A DNA stretch of 64,000 bases, taken from positions 1 to 64,000 of the IMG/VR virus record IMGVR_UViG_3300046007_012472. One strand, 5' to 3'. The stretch is from a virus. The notes beneath the pieces are model-generated. The model was not told where the DNA came from. It did not search any database and saw only the letters and a program-made list of their open reading frames with translations. Positions within the stretch are counted from its first letter, which is position 1; every line of letters starts with the position of its first letter. Position numbers and translations under genes: made by a program. Shown one piece after another: positions 39,100 through 47,811 of the stretch.

Positions 39100-40500
39100 C
39101 TAAATTTTCCAATCATTTACATTATTTTTTTGATATTTTGTTTCAATTTGAACATCAAATCCTTTACCTGGGATTGTTTTTTCGCTAATATTTGCATTTA
39201 ATATCCCAGAATGGGCTGATTTTGGGGCATCCTTGAACTTCATCATAGACCGATCCAACGATAGGATGAACTTGCGGTTCGACATACCGTCATTGTAGCG
39301 GTTCTTAAGTTGCTTCACAAGGATCTGCTTTACTTCTTCCAATTCTTCGGTGCTGATGAGGGCGAACATGAAATCCGCAGTCATAGGCAGACCAAAACTG
39401 TCTGAAGTCTCTGACATGTCGATGTCCTGATTCCCGAAGCCTTCTCGGTTGGTCTGTGTGGCAGTCCACAGGGGGAGACCGTATTCCACAGCCAAACCAC
39501 GGAGTTCTTCCGCGATCGACTTGACATACATGTATGTGTTGACCCCACCACCCATCTTGAAACGAGAACTGGCGCAGATATTCAGGTAGTCCACGAAAAG
39601 CACATCTGGAACAAACTTCTTCTTCAGACGCAACTCCTCAAGCAGGGCACGGAAATGATTCACCGTTGCCGTGGCTGTCGGATATTCCTTGATGATGAGT
39701 TTACCCTTGACATTCTCTCGGATGGATTCCATCTTCTTGTCGTAAAGTTGCTTGGGAATCTGCTTGAGATTATCAAGAGAGATGTTCATCAAGTTAGCGT
39801 CAATGCGTTCTGCAATACGCTCCTCTGCCATCTCGCAGGTGATATAAAGGACATTCAGATTCTGGGTCAAGCAGTTTGCTGCATGGTGGCACAGGAACAT
39901 CGACTTGCCCACGCCGGTAGGGGCAATCACGACATTCAGAGTCTTGGTTGGTGTCCCACCTGCGGTGATCGTATTCATCATTTCGAGATCAAAAGGAATA
40001 CGCTTTTCCTTGGTATGGTAGAATTCAAATCGAGTCTCTGCATCATCGATATAATCGTGACCGATGTGGGTATCAAAGGAGACAGCAAGGGCGTTAGACA
40101 GAATCGTAGGGATAGCCCCCTTGGTCTGTGTCTTTGACTTACCATCGATGATGTGAATAGATTCCAGTACGGCATTGTACAATGCACGATCCTTGCAGAA
40201 CTTCTCTGTCTCGTCTACAAGCCATTTGTCATCCAAGCTTTCATGCGTACCAAAGACTGTTTCAGTCAAACTCAGGCAATTCTCCAAGACCCCATCATCA
40301 AGATCAGTCTTGTCACCAAGAATGATTTGGACTGCTGCCTTGGTGGGAAGAGAATTATACTTGTTGGTGTAATCTGAAAAGATAGAGAACAGAATCTTGT
40401 TCTCCTTGTCTGTGAAATAGTCCTCCTTTAGGAAGGGGAGGACTTTTCGCACATACTTCTCATTGTGAGAGAGCTGTTGTAGGATTGTATGTTCAATCAT
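39100..40500 (-). CDS. 41: Replicative DNA helicase gp41 (DnaB family)
   Basis: 466 aa (T4 gp41 475). Hexameric 5'-3' helicase at the fork. Walker A APTGVGKS (about residues 196-203), catalytic E in ITCEMAEERIAERID, Walker B VLFVDYLN, then TQTNREGF and an RYNDGM-type arginine-finger region typify the RecA-like C-terminal domain; the N-terminal 100 residues match the helical DnaB collar. A sigma70-like promoter (40507-40534) places the transcription start at the ATG itself. The last 40 codons are AT-rich like the following epimerase gene, unlike the body of this gene. Confidence 0.95.
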   Translation of the reverse strand: MIEHTILQQLSHNEKYVRKVLPFLKEDYFTDKENKILFSIFSDYTNKYNSLPTKAAVQIILGDKTDLDDGVLENCLSLTETVFGTHESLDDKWLVDETEKFCKDRALYNAVLESIHIIDGKSKTQTKGAIPTILSNALAVSFDTHIGHDYIDDAETRFEFYHTKEKRIPFDLEMMNTITAGGTPTKTLNVVIAPTGVGKSMFLCHHAANCLTQNLNVLYITCEMAEERIAERIDANLMNISLDNLKQIPKQLYDKKMESIRENVKGKLIIKEYPTATATVNHFRALLEELRLKKKFVPDVLFVDYLNICASSRFKMGGGVNTYMYVKSIAEELRGLAVEYGLPLWTATQTNREGFGNQDIDMSETSDSFGLPMTADFMFALISTEELEEVKQILVKQLKNRYNDGMSNRKFILSLDRSMMKFKDAPKSAHSGILNANISEKTIPGKGFDVQIETKYQKNNVNDWKI

Positions 40501-40506
40501 TCTTTC

Positions 40507-40534
40507 ATTGTACCAAGAAGCATCAAAAAGTCAA
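40507..40534 (-). promoter_or_regulatory. Sigma70-like promoter of helicase gene
   Basis: On the minus strand TTGACT (40534-40529), 16 bases, TACAAT (40512-40507) with TTGG before the -10, the window's early-promoter pattern. The expected start, near 40500, coincides with the helicase ATG, so the mRNA may be leaderless. Confidence 0.8.
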
Positions 40535-40545
40535 CACAATCGTTT

Positions 40546-41505
40546 TTAGTTTTTTAGGTACACTTCTTTGAATTTTTCCATCACTTTACTTGGCTCGTAG
40601 TCTCTGTATGCATTCCAATCTTTTCCATTTATGTCGGCGTGAGATATATTGGAAAGTATATTTGAAATATCTTCTTTGGTATTGTAATAAATGCCTTTTT
40701 CTTGGAGTATGTCGATATGGCTTCTTTCTCTGGAACCGAACCAAGTTATAACTGGTTTATTTCTTATTGAAAACTCACCACAAGCCATCCCAAAAGATTC
40801 TCCTACAGTCCTTGCGTGCAGCATTGCATCGCATGTGTTTATGAACTTTACCTTGTAATTGGCATCTGTGGAGCCGGGAAGGAATATCACTCTATCATGA
40901 TCTATGAATCTTTCTGTGTATTGAAACACAAACCAAATGTCCGATCTTTTGTCTATGATTTCCTTGATCGCTTCTTTTACGAAAGGAATATCGAATGTCT
41001 CAAAACCCCCATTCCTACCGAACACAAAAGCATCAACAGGTATATTCAATTCTTTTCTTAGATTTTCTTCCCCTGCTGGAAGGTGAACTATGTAAGGAAC
41101 ATAAGGTATTTTGTGATCAACCAAAGAAGAGAGCCAACGAGAACCTGTAGCAAATACATCTCCATGGACATCATTCATGGAACAGATCGCAATAGCGTTT
41201 ACAAGATTTTTGCAAACCGTTGATATTACACCATCCGGTCTTCCACCCTTTTCCATGAAAAAATAATCACAAGCATTGTCTAGAAGGATATTGTCTATTT
41301 GAGAGACATGATCATAATGAAACACATTTCCATTGAAAGTGTTTTTAAACTTTTCGATCACTGTTTCATTGTTTGCACTATGTCTGGAATTGTATAATAT
41401 TATTGGCTCAATTTGCAATAATTCTCTTGCCCAATATGCCCAATTATAAATGGCTACTGTAGTACCGAATAAAGACAAAGCATTATCATGAAATGCAATT
41501 TTCAT
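40546..41505 (-). CDS. GT4-type glycosyltransferase
   Basis: 319 aa, one GT-B-like protein. The C-terminal half has FGRNGGFETFDIPFVKEAI, VIFLPGS, CDAMLHARTVGESFGMACGEF and PVITWFGS; the H-A-R-x-x-G-E-S-F-G-x-x-x-x-E block is the nucleotide-sugar phosphate-binding motif of GT4 (E-x7-E type). The N-terminal acceptor domain is short. It is the last gene of the glycan array, overlapping the FkbM gene by 20 bases. Donor and acceptor are unknown; cytoplasmic, no membrane span. Confidence 0.8.
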   Translation of the reverse strand: MKIAFHDNALSLFGTTVAIYNWAYWARELLQIEPIILYNSRHSANNETVIEKFKNTFNGNVFHYDHVSQIDNILLDNACDYFFMEKGGRPDGVISTVCKNLVNAIAICSMNDVHGDVFATGSRWLSSLVDHKIPYVPYIVHLPAGEENLRKELNIPVDAFVFGRNGGFETFDIPFVKEAIKEIIDKRSDIWFVFQYTERFIDHDRVIFLPGSTDANYKVKFINTCDAMLHARTVGESFGMACGEFSIRNKPVITWFGSRERSHIDILQEKGIYYNTKEDISNILSNISHADINGKDWNAYRDYEPSKVMEKFKEVYLKN

Positions 41506-42142
41506 TATATTTTTCCAATTTTATGAACAATAAATCTTGCTGAATTAGTGTATTATTGGGAGTGATTTGATTTTCTATTACGCAATCTACAACAAATCCA
41601 TTTTTGTCCATAAATTCGACTACATCTCTTTGTGAAGGACATCCTTCATTGTAATTTGAAATATCTGTTTCTGCCAACACTAGTTTTGCATTAGATAAGG
41701 TTTTTGGACAACTTTTTAAAATGTCCAATTCACTTCCTTGTGTGTCTAATTTTATAAAATCAAACAAAAAATTTGCAAAAGAAGATTTTTCTAAAATAGA
41801 ATCTAGTGTATCGGTTTGTATTTCTTGAACAAGCAAATTATCTCCCTCATAGCAGTGTGTATTTTCTTTATATAAAGAATGTCCTGTGCCCGTAGAGTCA
41901 TTCTTCATTCTATAAAATTTTTTAATACTTTTGGAATCTGATGGACAAGAAATAATATAATTTAATCCGAGCTGTCTTAAATATGGTTCACAATCGGTGT
42001 TTGGTTCAATGCAAAGGACAAACATTTCAGGAAAAATAGACTTTATTTCTGTTGAAAATTGTCCAATATTTGCACCAATATCTAAGACTGTTTTTACATT
42101 GTGTTTTGCTATTTGTTGATATAGTTTTATTGTATTTTTCAT
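41486..42142 (-). CDS. FkbM-family methyltransferase
   Basis: 218 aa. VLDIGANIGQFS (SAM-binding motif I, about residues 19-30), FVLCIEPN (motif II), and FIKLDTQGSELDILKS (the FkbM family's D-x-E/Q-G-x-E-x-x-x-L block) identify it. The family O-methylates sugars in antibiotic and surface-glycan pathways. Within this operon it probably caps or modifies a glycan residue. It starts 11 bases after the previous gene. Confidence 0.8.
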   Translation of the reverse strand: MKNTIKLYQQIAKHNVKTVLDIGANIGQFSTEIKSIFPEMFVLCIEPNTDCEPYLRQLGLNYIISCPSDSKSIKKFYRMKNDSTGTGHSLYKENTHCYEGDNLLVQEIQTDTLDSILEKSSFANFLFDFIKLDTQGSELDILKSCPKTLSNAKLVLAETDISNYNEGCPSQRDVVEFMDKNGFVVDCVIENQITPNNTLIQQDLLFIKLEKYNENCIS

Positions 42143-42153
42143 TTTTCTCCCTA

Positions 42154-42954
42154 TTATATGGCAAATCCAAGCCAGTTTGTGTTGTTTTTTGTAAAACCAA
42201 GACCAGTTCTTATAATTCCAAAATGATAATTAAATCTTTCTATGTTAAGTTTATAATCATCTGCAAATTTTTTGTGATTTGTTTCTATGTGCCAATGTCC
42301 TATTCTCATGTAGTTTTCTTTTAACCATTCATAATATTGGCAGCATATATCTTTAATAGAATTCTTGTTACCGATTAAAATTTGATCTGTGAGACCCCCA
42401 TGGTCACAATTTTCAAACCAAGGAATCATCACTTTCTCATCAGATTCTTTTACCTTGGATTTGAGATATTCTATGGGAAGAGGATCTGGAGTTTCGTGGT
42501 CTTGATACCAATTCCCGTAAGGATTTTCTGGAAATTTTCCCAAAAAAGTATCTACTCTAGTTTTAATCACTATATCATAATTTATTTCGGTTTTGTCTGC
42601 GTATTCTCTAAAAAGTTCATACACTCTTTTTGTTCCATGAGCTATGGAAAAATTTGCTCCGATATAATTATTTTGCTTTGTTATTTCTCCAACTGGACTA
42701 GAATCATAATCCTGAACATCATAAGAAACCACATTCATGTTTTCAATTAATTTTTCTATTTTATAAACATCAGATGTGAGTATTTTAACTTTATTTATAT
42801 TTTCCCACGCTGTTTTATTTTCTCCATTCCATGTATGACAAAACACATCAGTAATATTTGAATCGTAAAATTCTGGATGTTTTCGTTTCCAGTCTTTTAT
42901 TGCCATATCCAAAGAACGCAGATGTCCAGAAAATAAAAGTGCTATTTTTCCCAT
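42154..42954 (-). CDS. Glycosyltransferase-like protein (HTW family), paralogue A
   Basis: 266 aa. The N-terminus KIALLFSGHLRSLDMA and VFCHTWNG, then INYDIVIKTRVDTFL (a T-R-x-D metal-site-like motif) about residue 130, resemble a glycosyltransferase-like family in capsule loci that starts with L-x-S-G-H-x-R and D-V-F-x-H-T-W. It is an intact neighbour of a weaker paralogue (42954-43709) with the same layout. The enzyme activity is inferred from fold-level resemblance and context. Confidence 0.6.
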   Translation of the reverse strand: MGKIALLFSGHLRSLDMAIKDWKRKHPEFYDSNITDVFCHTWNGENKTAWENINKVKILTSDVYKIEKLIENMNVVSYDVQDYDSSPVGEITKQNNYIGANFSIAHGTKRVYELFREYADKTEINYDIVIKTRVDTFLGKFPENPYGNWYQDHETPDPLPIEYLKSKVKESDEKVMIPWFENCDHGGLTDQILIGNKNSIKDICCQYYEWLKENYMRIGHWHIETNHKKFADDYKLNIERFNYHFGIIRTGLGFTKNNTNWLGFAI

Positions 42955-43709
42955 TATAAATTCCTAAAAATTTCTATATCATTTCTTACAAATGAATGGT
43001 GCGATGCTCCATATTTATCTGGAGCAAACGGATGATTCATGTCAAAATACATCATATGATCAATTAAGTCTAAATTTTTTATATTTGCTCCAAAAACAGA
43101 ATGTCCATCTATATTACCACAAATATTGATTAGTTTACTTATGTTCAAAATAATAGAAGAATGTTTTTCGATATTAGACCCTGAGCCTATAGTAAAAACA
43201 GGATTTTGAACTCTGAATCCATTTGACATGTATGTGCTTTTATTAAAATCTGATTGATATATTTTTGTATTATCCAATACAGAAAAATCTATTTTGACAT
43301 TAAGTGCCACATCAAATCGTGTAGATATAACCCAATCATATTCTATTTTATTTTCGAATTCATATTCTTTTCTTTTTAAATCCGAAAAATATAAACTATG
43401 ATAATGAGAATAATTTGAATAAACATATTGATCTGGAGTTGATCCATCTTTGAACTTTTCCACTAAATTTTTATTTAAAGTTTCTTCAAAACTAAATGCT
43501 TTTGGGTGATATAAATCAATAATTTTTTGTTTGAAGTCACTCAGAGAGGAAGAATAATCCCATGTATGAAAAAACACATCAACATCGATGTCATTTCTAT
43601 GAATAAGATTTTTATTTTGATATTCTATTGATAAAGGAGAGTATTCTGAAAAAAGACAAAGACCTCTAGCTTGGCCATGTAAACATAATGCAATTCTTTT
43701 TTTACTCAA
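42954..43709 (-). CDS. Glycosyltransferase-like protein (HTW family), paralogue B
   Basis: 251 aa. RIALCLHGQARGLCLF at the start, DVDVFFHTWDY about residue 45 and YDWVISTRFDVAL about 125 align by eye with paralogue A (SGHLRS, FCHTW, VIKTRVD). This suggests a tandem duplication followed by strong divergence. It overlaps both neighbours by one to four bases. Function is presumed sugar transfer. Confidence 0.55.
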   Translation of the reverse strand: MSKKRIALCLHGQARGLCLFSEYSPLSIEYQNKNLIHRNDIDVDVFFHTWDYSSSLSDFKQKIIDLYHPKAFSFEETLNKNLVEKFKDGSTPDQYVYSNYSHYHSLYFSDLKRKEYEFENKIEYDWVISTRFDVALNVKIDFSVLDNTKIYQSDFNKSTYMSNGFRVQNPVFTIGSGSNIEKHSSIILNISKLINICGNIDGHSVFGANIKNLDLIDHMMYFDMNHPFAPDKYGASHHSFVRNDIEIFRNL

Positions 43710-44812
43710 ATTATACTCACATTTTCATTATGAATTTTTATTGATTCTATAATTTCATCTTTATATTGGGCAGTTCTTACTATAACAATAGGAGCTTTTT
43801 CTTGTTTTATACAAGATGGATTATATATCATCAAATTACTCCCATAAAGAAATTTTCCTATTTTATTTTTATCGTTATCTAATACTCCTAATAAATTTTC
43901 TACATTTAATCCATATGCAATCAGCATTTGAGTAAATATATGACCACCGAAGCAATAGACTTTTTTTCCCTTTATCTGAGAATTTATGTTAATTACATCT
44001 TCCACTAAATTTTTTACGAATGTTTCGTATACATTTTTAGCTATTAATTTATCATAAACTAATTCTTTGGGTTCATTTATTTTTTTAAGTTTGTAAAAAC
44101 AATTGTGCCGAGAAAACTCATGGATATCTACAATTTCCAGTCCGGCTATTTTTGACATAAGGTTCATGTAAGCGTGACTGATATAATATGTGTGCTCAAA
44201 ATTTAATGCATTTAAAAAACCATCCTTTAATTGCTGTTCAATATTGGGTACAGAAATAATTATAGCACCGTCATCTGTTAACATGTTTTTTATTTTTAAC
44301 AGTATATCAACTGGATTATAAAAATGTTCTAAAGTATGGGAAAGTATTGCTACATCATATTTTTTGTCTGTTTTAACATTTTCAACATAATCCTTAATTA
44401 TTTTTATTTTTGAATTTGTTTTACCATCATACAACCCAGCAGACAAATCACAAACAGTATATGATATAATTGAAGAATTTTCGCAAACTGCATTTGCTAT
44501 CTTCATATTTGCTCCGCCAATGTCTATAGCATTTTTTGGATTATTAAAAACGATATAATTTGACAACTCTTGATTATGCAATTCCCATGTTTTTCCTATT
44601 GCTGGGTTGTGTGGTTTTTTATAAAGAACTTTTGGATCAATAAGATTACTTAATTGAACACATCCACAATTTGAACATGAGGAAAATTCCATGTTTTCAT
44701 ATAATTGAATTTCATCTTTATCTCTGATTCCCATATAGACAGGAAAATCTTTTATTATATGAAAAAATTCTAAATTTTCTTTGCATAATGCACAATTTGT
44801 CCTTCTTATCAT
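43706..44812 (-). CDS. Sugar C-methyltransferase (zinc-binding N-domain type)
   Basis: 368 aa from ATG 44812, chosen for AAGGA seven bases before it; GTG 44827 is an alternative. N-terminal zinc ribbon CALCKE ... CSNCGCVQL (about residues 7-55), SAM domain with IDIGGANMKIA and ILSHTLEHFYNPVDIL, and a C-terminal Rossmann-like domain (KKVYCFGGHIFTQML; IVIVRTAQYKDEI) give the three-domain order of TylC3/NovU-type enzymes that methylate carbon 3 or 5 of deoxysugar nucleotides. It indicates a branched-chain sugar in the glycan. The hallmark H-x-x-E-H-x-x is present as HTLEHF. Confidence 0.8.
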   Translation of the reverse strand: MIRRTNCALCKENLEFFHIIKDFPVYMGIRDKDEIQLYENMEFSSCSNCGCVQLSNLIDPKVLYKKPHNPAIGKTWELHNQELSNYIVFNNPKNAIDIGGANMKIANAVCENSSIISYTVCDLSAGLYDGKTNSKIKIIKDYVENVKTDKKYDVAILSHTLEHFYNPVDILLKIKNMLTDDGAIIISVPNIEQQLKDGFLNALNFEHTYYISHAYMNLMSKIAGLEIVDIHEFSRHNCFYKLKKINEPKELVYDKLIAKNVYETFVKNLVEDVININSQIKGKKVYCFGGHIFTQMLIAYGLNVENLLGVLDNDKNKIGKFLYGSNLMIYNPSCIKQEKAPIVIVRTAQYKDEIIESIKIHNENVSII

Positions 44813-44823
44813 TTTAAATTCCT

Positions 44824-45693
44824 TCACATACTAGAAAAATTATCATACAATTGATTTCCTAACGAATCCATTTGAGCAAAAAATTGCTTACTGAGTGTAA
44901 TATTTTTTTCTGTGGTTTCTGGACAATAGTCCTGATTTGGGGTTTCTGTCGAAACATACAAATTATTCCAATATGTTGGGAACTCTTCCCAAAGATCACC
45001 TTGCCCAATCAAATCCCACACCCGAGTTCCAATCGTTGGAACAGTTTTGTAATAAACCGAATCCTTTAGACCCTTAATAGTTCTCATGCTGCCGGTAATT
45101 ATGGCTTGATGTTTTTTGAATTTTTGGTCAGAAAGGTATTTAAGATGTGAATTTGCATCAATTCCTGCTTCTTCCATTCTACCGGGAATGATGCTTGCAT
45201 AACATACATTATCATAATTTAATGCTTTTATAATTGTTCCGCTGTCTGAAATTCCAGTAACATTCAAATACAAATTCTTAAATTCTCCAAATGGACCTTT
45301 ATTCCAAAAAATAGGTCTATCTGTTTCTCTTAAGATATAACTGAAATGCGGTATTTTCAATGCTATTTTACTTTTACCGGTATCGAATTTTGAAATAAGA
45401 TTTGCCCATTTAATTATATCAGAAGGACTCATAAAAGAATTTGGAACTTGAACATAGATTAACGAATTTCCACCACAGATTTCATCCATGGTATCGCTCA
45501 TGGTCTTTACCAACTTCTCAAGCTCTGCCACTGTATGACAGTTAACTTTGGCTAGGGCGTTTGGATTTGTTGTTATGCCCAAACAAGATTTAGACGATAT
45601 TTTCTTGCCTAACTTGTCCCATATGCGTCTGATTGCTTCGGTATCTGCTGTGTCAAAGAAAAAGGCTGGAAGTGTAGTTTCTGTTGTATTCAT
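44824..45693 (-). CDS. Transaldolase-family protein
   Basis: 289 aa. FFFDTADTEAIRR (D14), GITTNPN (41-45) and the Schiff-base Lys K113 in IALKIPHF are the family's catalytic signatures, and SIIPGRMEEAGID carries the R/E phosphate-site region. Transaldolases move a dihydroxyacetone unit between sugar phosphates. Cyanophages carry a short TalC (about 215 aa) for the pentose-phosphate route; this one is longer and sits inside a glycan operon. I infer a role either in pentose-phosphate flux or in making an unusual sugar. It overlaps the next gene by four bases. Confidence 0.8.
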   Translation of the reverse strand: MNTTETTLPAFFFDTADTEAIRRIWDKLGKKISSKSCLGITTNPNALAKVNCHTVAELEKLVKTMSDTMDEICGGNSLIYVQVPNSFMSPSDIIKWANLISKFDTGKSKIALKIPHFSYILRETDRPIFWNKGPFGEFKNLYLNVTGISDSGTIIKALNYDNVCYASIIPGRMEEAGIDANSHLKYLSDQKFKKHQAIITGSMRTIKGLKDSVYYKTVPTIGTRVWDLIGQGDLWEEFPTYWNNLYVSTETPNQDYCPETTEKNITLSKQFFAQMDSLGNQLYDNFSSM

Positions 45694-45695
45694 GT

Positions 45696-46076
45696 TTAAG
45701 GATTCTCCGCCGTTCTGTCTCCTTTTATGAGACGGTCTTTAATTGCTTGTATTGATGTTTTCCAATCGGTATGACGATGAACTGCATCATCGATAAAAAG
45801 ATCTGCGTGTGGTTTACTCCACCAAATTTCATCATATGGAATTTGATGTTTTTCTAACCAATCAAAAAGTATTTTTCCTTGTTTAGCAAGAACTTTTCCT
45901 TGATTTCCCCCACAAGTTCTCATGTGTCTTCCTGTATGAAGAATGATTGTGTGTCCTTCAGATTTTAACCAACGAATAGTTTCTACTGCTTCTGGAAAAG
46001 GATTGACATCGAAATATGTCATGTTTCCTAATTTTCTTTCACATACTGTATTATCAAGATCAAAGGCAAAAATCAT
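45696..46076 (-). CDS. HAD-superfamily phosphatase of glycan cassette
   Basis: 126 aa. FDLDNTVCE gives the nucleophile D6 and D8, HTGRHM carries the motif II Thr, and KPHADLFIDDAVHRH contains motif III Lys and motif IV DD. No cap domain, so a small-substrate capless HAD. Such enzymes occur beside nucleotidyltransferases in capsule loci, where they dephosphorylate sugar phosphates. It is coupled to the nucleotidyltransferase by a four-base overlap. Confidence 0.8.
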   Translation of the reverse strand: MIFAFDLDNTVCERKLGNMTYFDVNPFPEAVETIRWLKSEGHTIILHTGRHMRTCGGNQGKVLAKQGKILFDWLEKHQIPYDEIWWSKPHADLFIDDAVHRHTDWKTSIQAIKDRLIKGDRTAENP

Positions 46077-46852
46077 TCTTTCCCTTTCATCATAAAAATA
46101 TTAACATCTTCGGGGGTTCCAAGAGGAACTACAGAATTAACCATATGAACATGCACAGGCTGACCTATTTTTGCATGATGTTTAGGTAACATACTCATGT
46201 AATATTCTTCTTTATTTTCTGGTCCTATTGGTGCTAGATTATCCATTATAAAATCTGCATAATTTTTAAATTGATCCACTCTTGAAAAATAGAATGTTCC
46301 AATGAGAGCAGGATAATTTATCCAATTATCGTCCTTTTCCCTCAATTCTATTGCTAGATTATTTTTTATTCTGGCATTACACCATTTATTTGGGAGTTTT
46401 TTGTTCTCGTCGTCAAAACAACAAATTGCCATGGTGCTCAAGTCGGATGGAAGCGAACTAAAAAAAGTATCCATTCCTGAATGATCGTATTTATTGTCAG
46501 AATCTAAAAATAAAATTGGGCTATTCGAAAACTTTATTTTGTCACATGCTATTCTTGCAGTTTCCAAATTTCCCCTTGTCACCTGATCAAATGGTATTAT
46601 TGTTATATTTTCTCCGTATATGGATTTTAAAAATTCTCCAACACCATCTTCTAGATGTTCTTTTAACACAGCAAAGCATAAATTAATGGTTTTGTCTTGC
46701 TCTTTCACATTATGTTTTATAAACGGGCATGATTCTGTTGTCCATTGCAATATTGTTTTACCGTTTACCATTACCATGGGTTTTGGTACACAATATCCCT
46801 TTTCGGTAAAACGATTTCCTTTCCCAGCCATCAATATCATTATGTTTAGCAT
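46073..46852 (-). CDS. Sugar-1-phosphate nucleotidyltransferase-like protein
   Basis: 259 aa. The signature L-M-A-G-K-G-N-R-F (residues 7-15), then K-P-M (about 24) and LFLDSDNKYDHSG (metal Asp pair, about 113) mark the NTP-transferase fold that joins a phosphorylated sugar or polyol to a nucleotide. It forms a trio with the HAD phosphatase and the APH-type kinase, a set I associate with bacterial surface-polysaccharide loci. The activated substrate cannot be read from sequence. Confidence 0.8.
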   Translation of the reverse strand: MLNIMILMAGKGNRFTEKGYCVPKPMVMVNGKTILQWTTESCPFIKHNVKEQDKTINLCFAVLKEHLEDGVGEFLKSIYGENITIIPFDQVTRGNLETARIACDKIKFSNSPILFLDSDNKYDHSGMDTFFSSLPSDLSTMAICCFDDENKKLPNKWCNARIKNNLAIELREKDDNWINYPALIGTFYFSRVDQFKNYADFIMDNLAPIGPENKEEYYMSMLPKHHAKIGQPVHVHMVNSVVPLGTPEDVNIFMMKGKE

Positions 46853-47811
46853 AAATTTTTCATAGCCTCATTTAAATTTTTTATTCCAGTCAAATACATT
46901 ATCATTTGACGCTTTTTACAATCATAATGTCTAGCACACATTCCAACGAATATCAATCCTTCAACAAGACGAATCAAATCAATGTTTTTATCACTAAATA
47001 TTTTTTTGTATGCATTAAAAGCATCTTGTTTGTTTTCATTTTCCAACAATTCAATATTATACACTCCTGTTGACTTTTTTTCAACTACAAAACTGTCATT
47101 TATGAATAATTCATATCCACCTTCAACTGAATGTAATAATTTTGCGCAATCATACATGCTGTCACCATATATTCCTTTTGTTCCAAAGGAACCACGCATG
47201 TCTATAAATCTAGAACCTATTTTTGGATGATACAATATATTACTAAAACACATGTCTCCATGAATCATTGTTCTTTTATACAACAGAAGATTTTTTTCTA
47301 TAAGTGCCTGTATTTTATCCCAAAGTTTTTCAAAATTAACATATTCTTTATCATTGATTATTAATTTATCACCAGAAAATAACTCATGGTCGTAATAGGA
47401 TTTTTTTAAGTTTTCGTATTCATTTTTTGTTTTAGTTATGTACATGGAAATTGCGTGGCTTTCTGCATCTTTATTTTCTTGAACATAATTGGACATCAAT
47501 CCAATGGCTTCTTTAATGTTAGAAAAAACAGAAATCCAATCAAATTTTTCATCTGAAAGCATATATTCTCCGAGATTTTTATACGGATAATATTCAATTA
47601 CAAGATGATATTTTTGATTTGCAACATAAGAATCTTTTTTTCTTGGAAAAAGATGTTTTACATTGGAAGGAATCGAGTCGTAATACGCGATTTCATCTAA
47701 TAGCCTATCGGAAGCACTGCTTTTTTCGACTAGACCAAAAGGTAAAATTTGTATTGTGTTGTATGCTCTCGTATTAAATGTTTTTTCCATACTTATGCTC
47801 AATAATTTCAT
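46846..47811 (-). CDS. APH/choline-kinase-fold phosphotransferase
   Basis: 321 aa. IHGDMCFSNIL gives the Brenner motif with catalytic D186 and N191, and FIDMRGS holds metal-binding D204. An ATP-binding N-lobe precedes it (LVEKSS, VIEYYPYKNLGEYML hinge). The family phosphorylates small alcohols and sugars (choline, aminoglycosides, sugars). Next to a nucleotidyltransferase, it could make the phosphosugar or phospho-alcohol that is then activated. An internal start at 47790 (MEKTFNTR) would avoid most of the overlap with RibB. Confidence 0.75.
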   Translation of the reverse strand: MKLLSISMEKTFNTRAYNTIQILPFGLVEKSSASDRLLDEIAYYDSIPSNVKHLFPRKKDSYVANQKYHLVIEYYPYKNLGEYMLSDEKFDWISVFSNIKEAIGLMSNYVQENKDAESHAISMYITKTKNEYENLKKSYYDHELFSGDKLIINDKEYVNFEKLWDKIQALIEKNLLLYKRTMIHGDMCFSNILYHPKIGSRFIDMRGSFGTKGIYGDSMYDCAKLLHSVEGGYELFINDSFVVEKKSTGVYNIELLENENKQDAFNAYKKIFSDKNIDLIRLVEGLIFVGMCARHYDCKKRQMIMYLTGIKNLNEAMKNLC

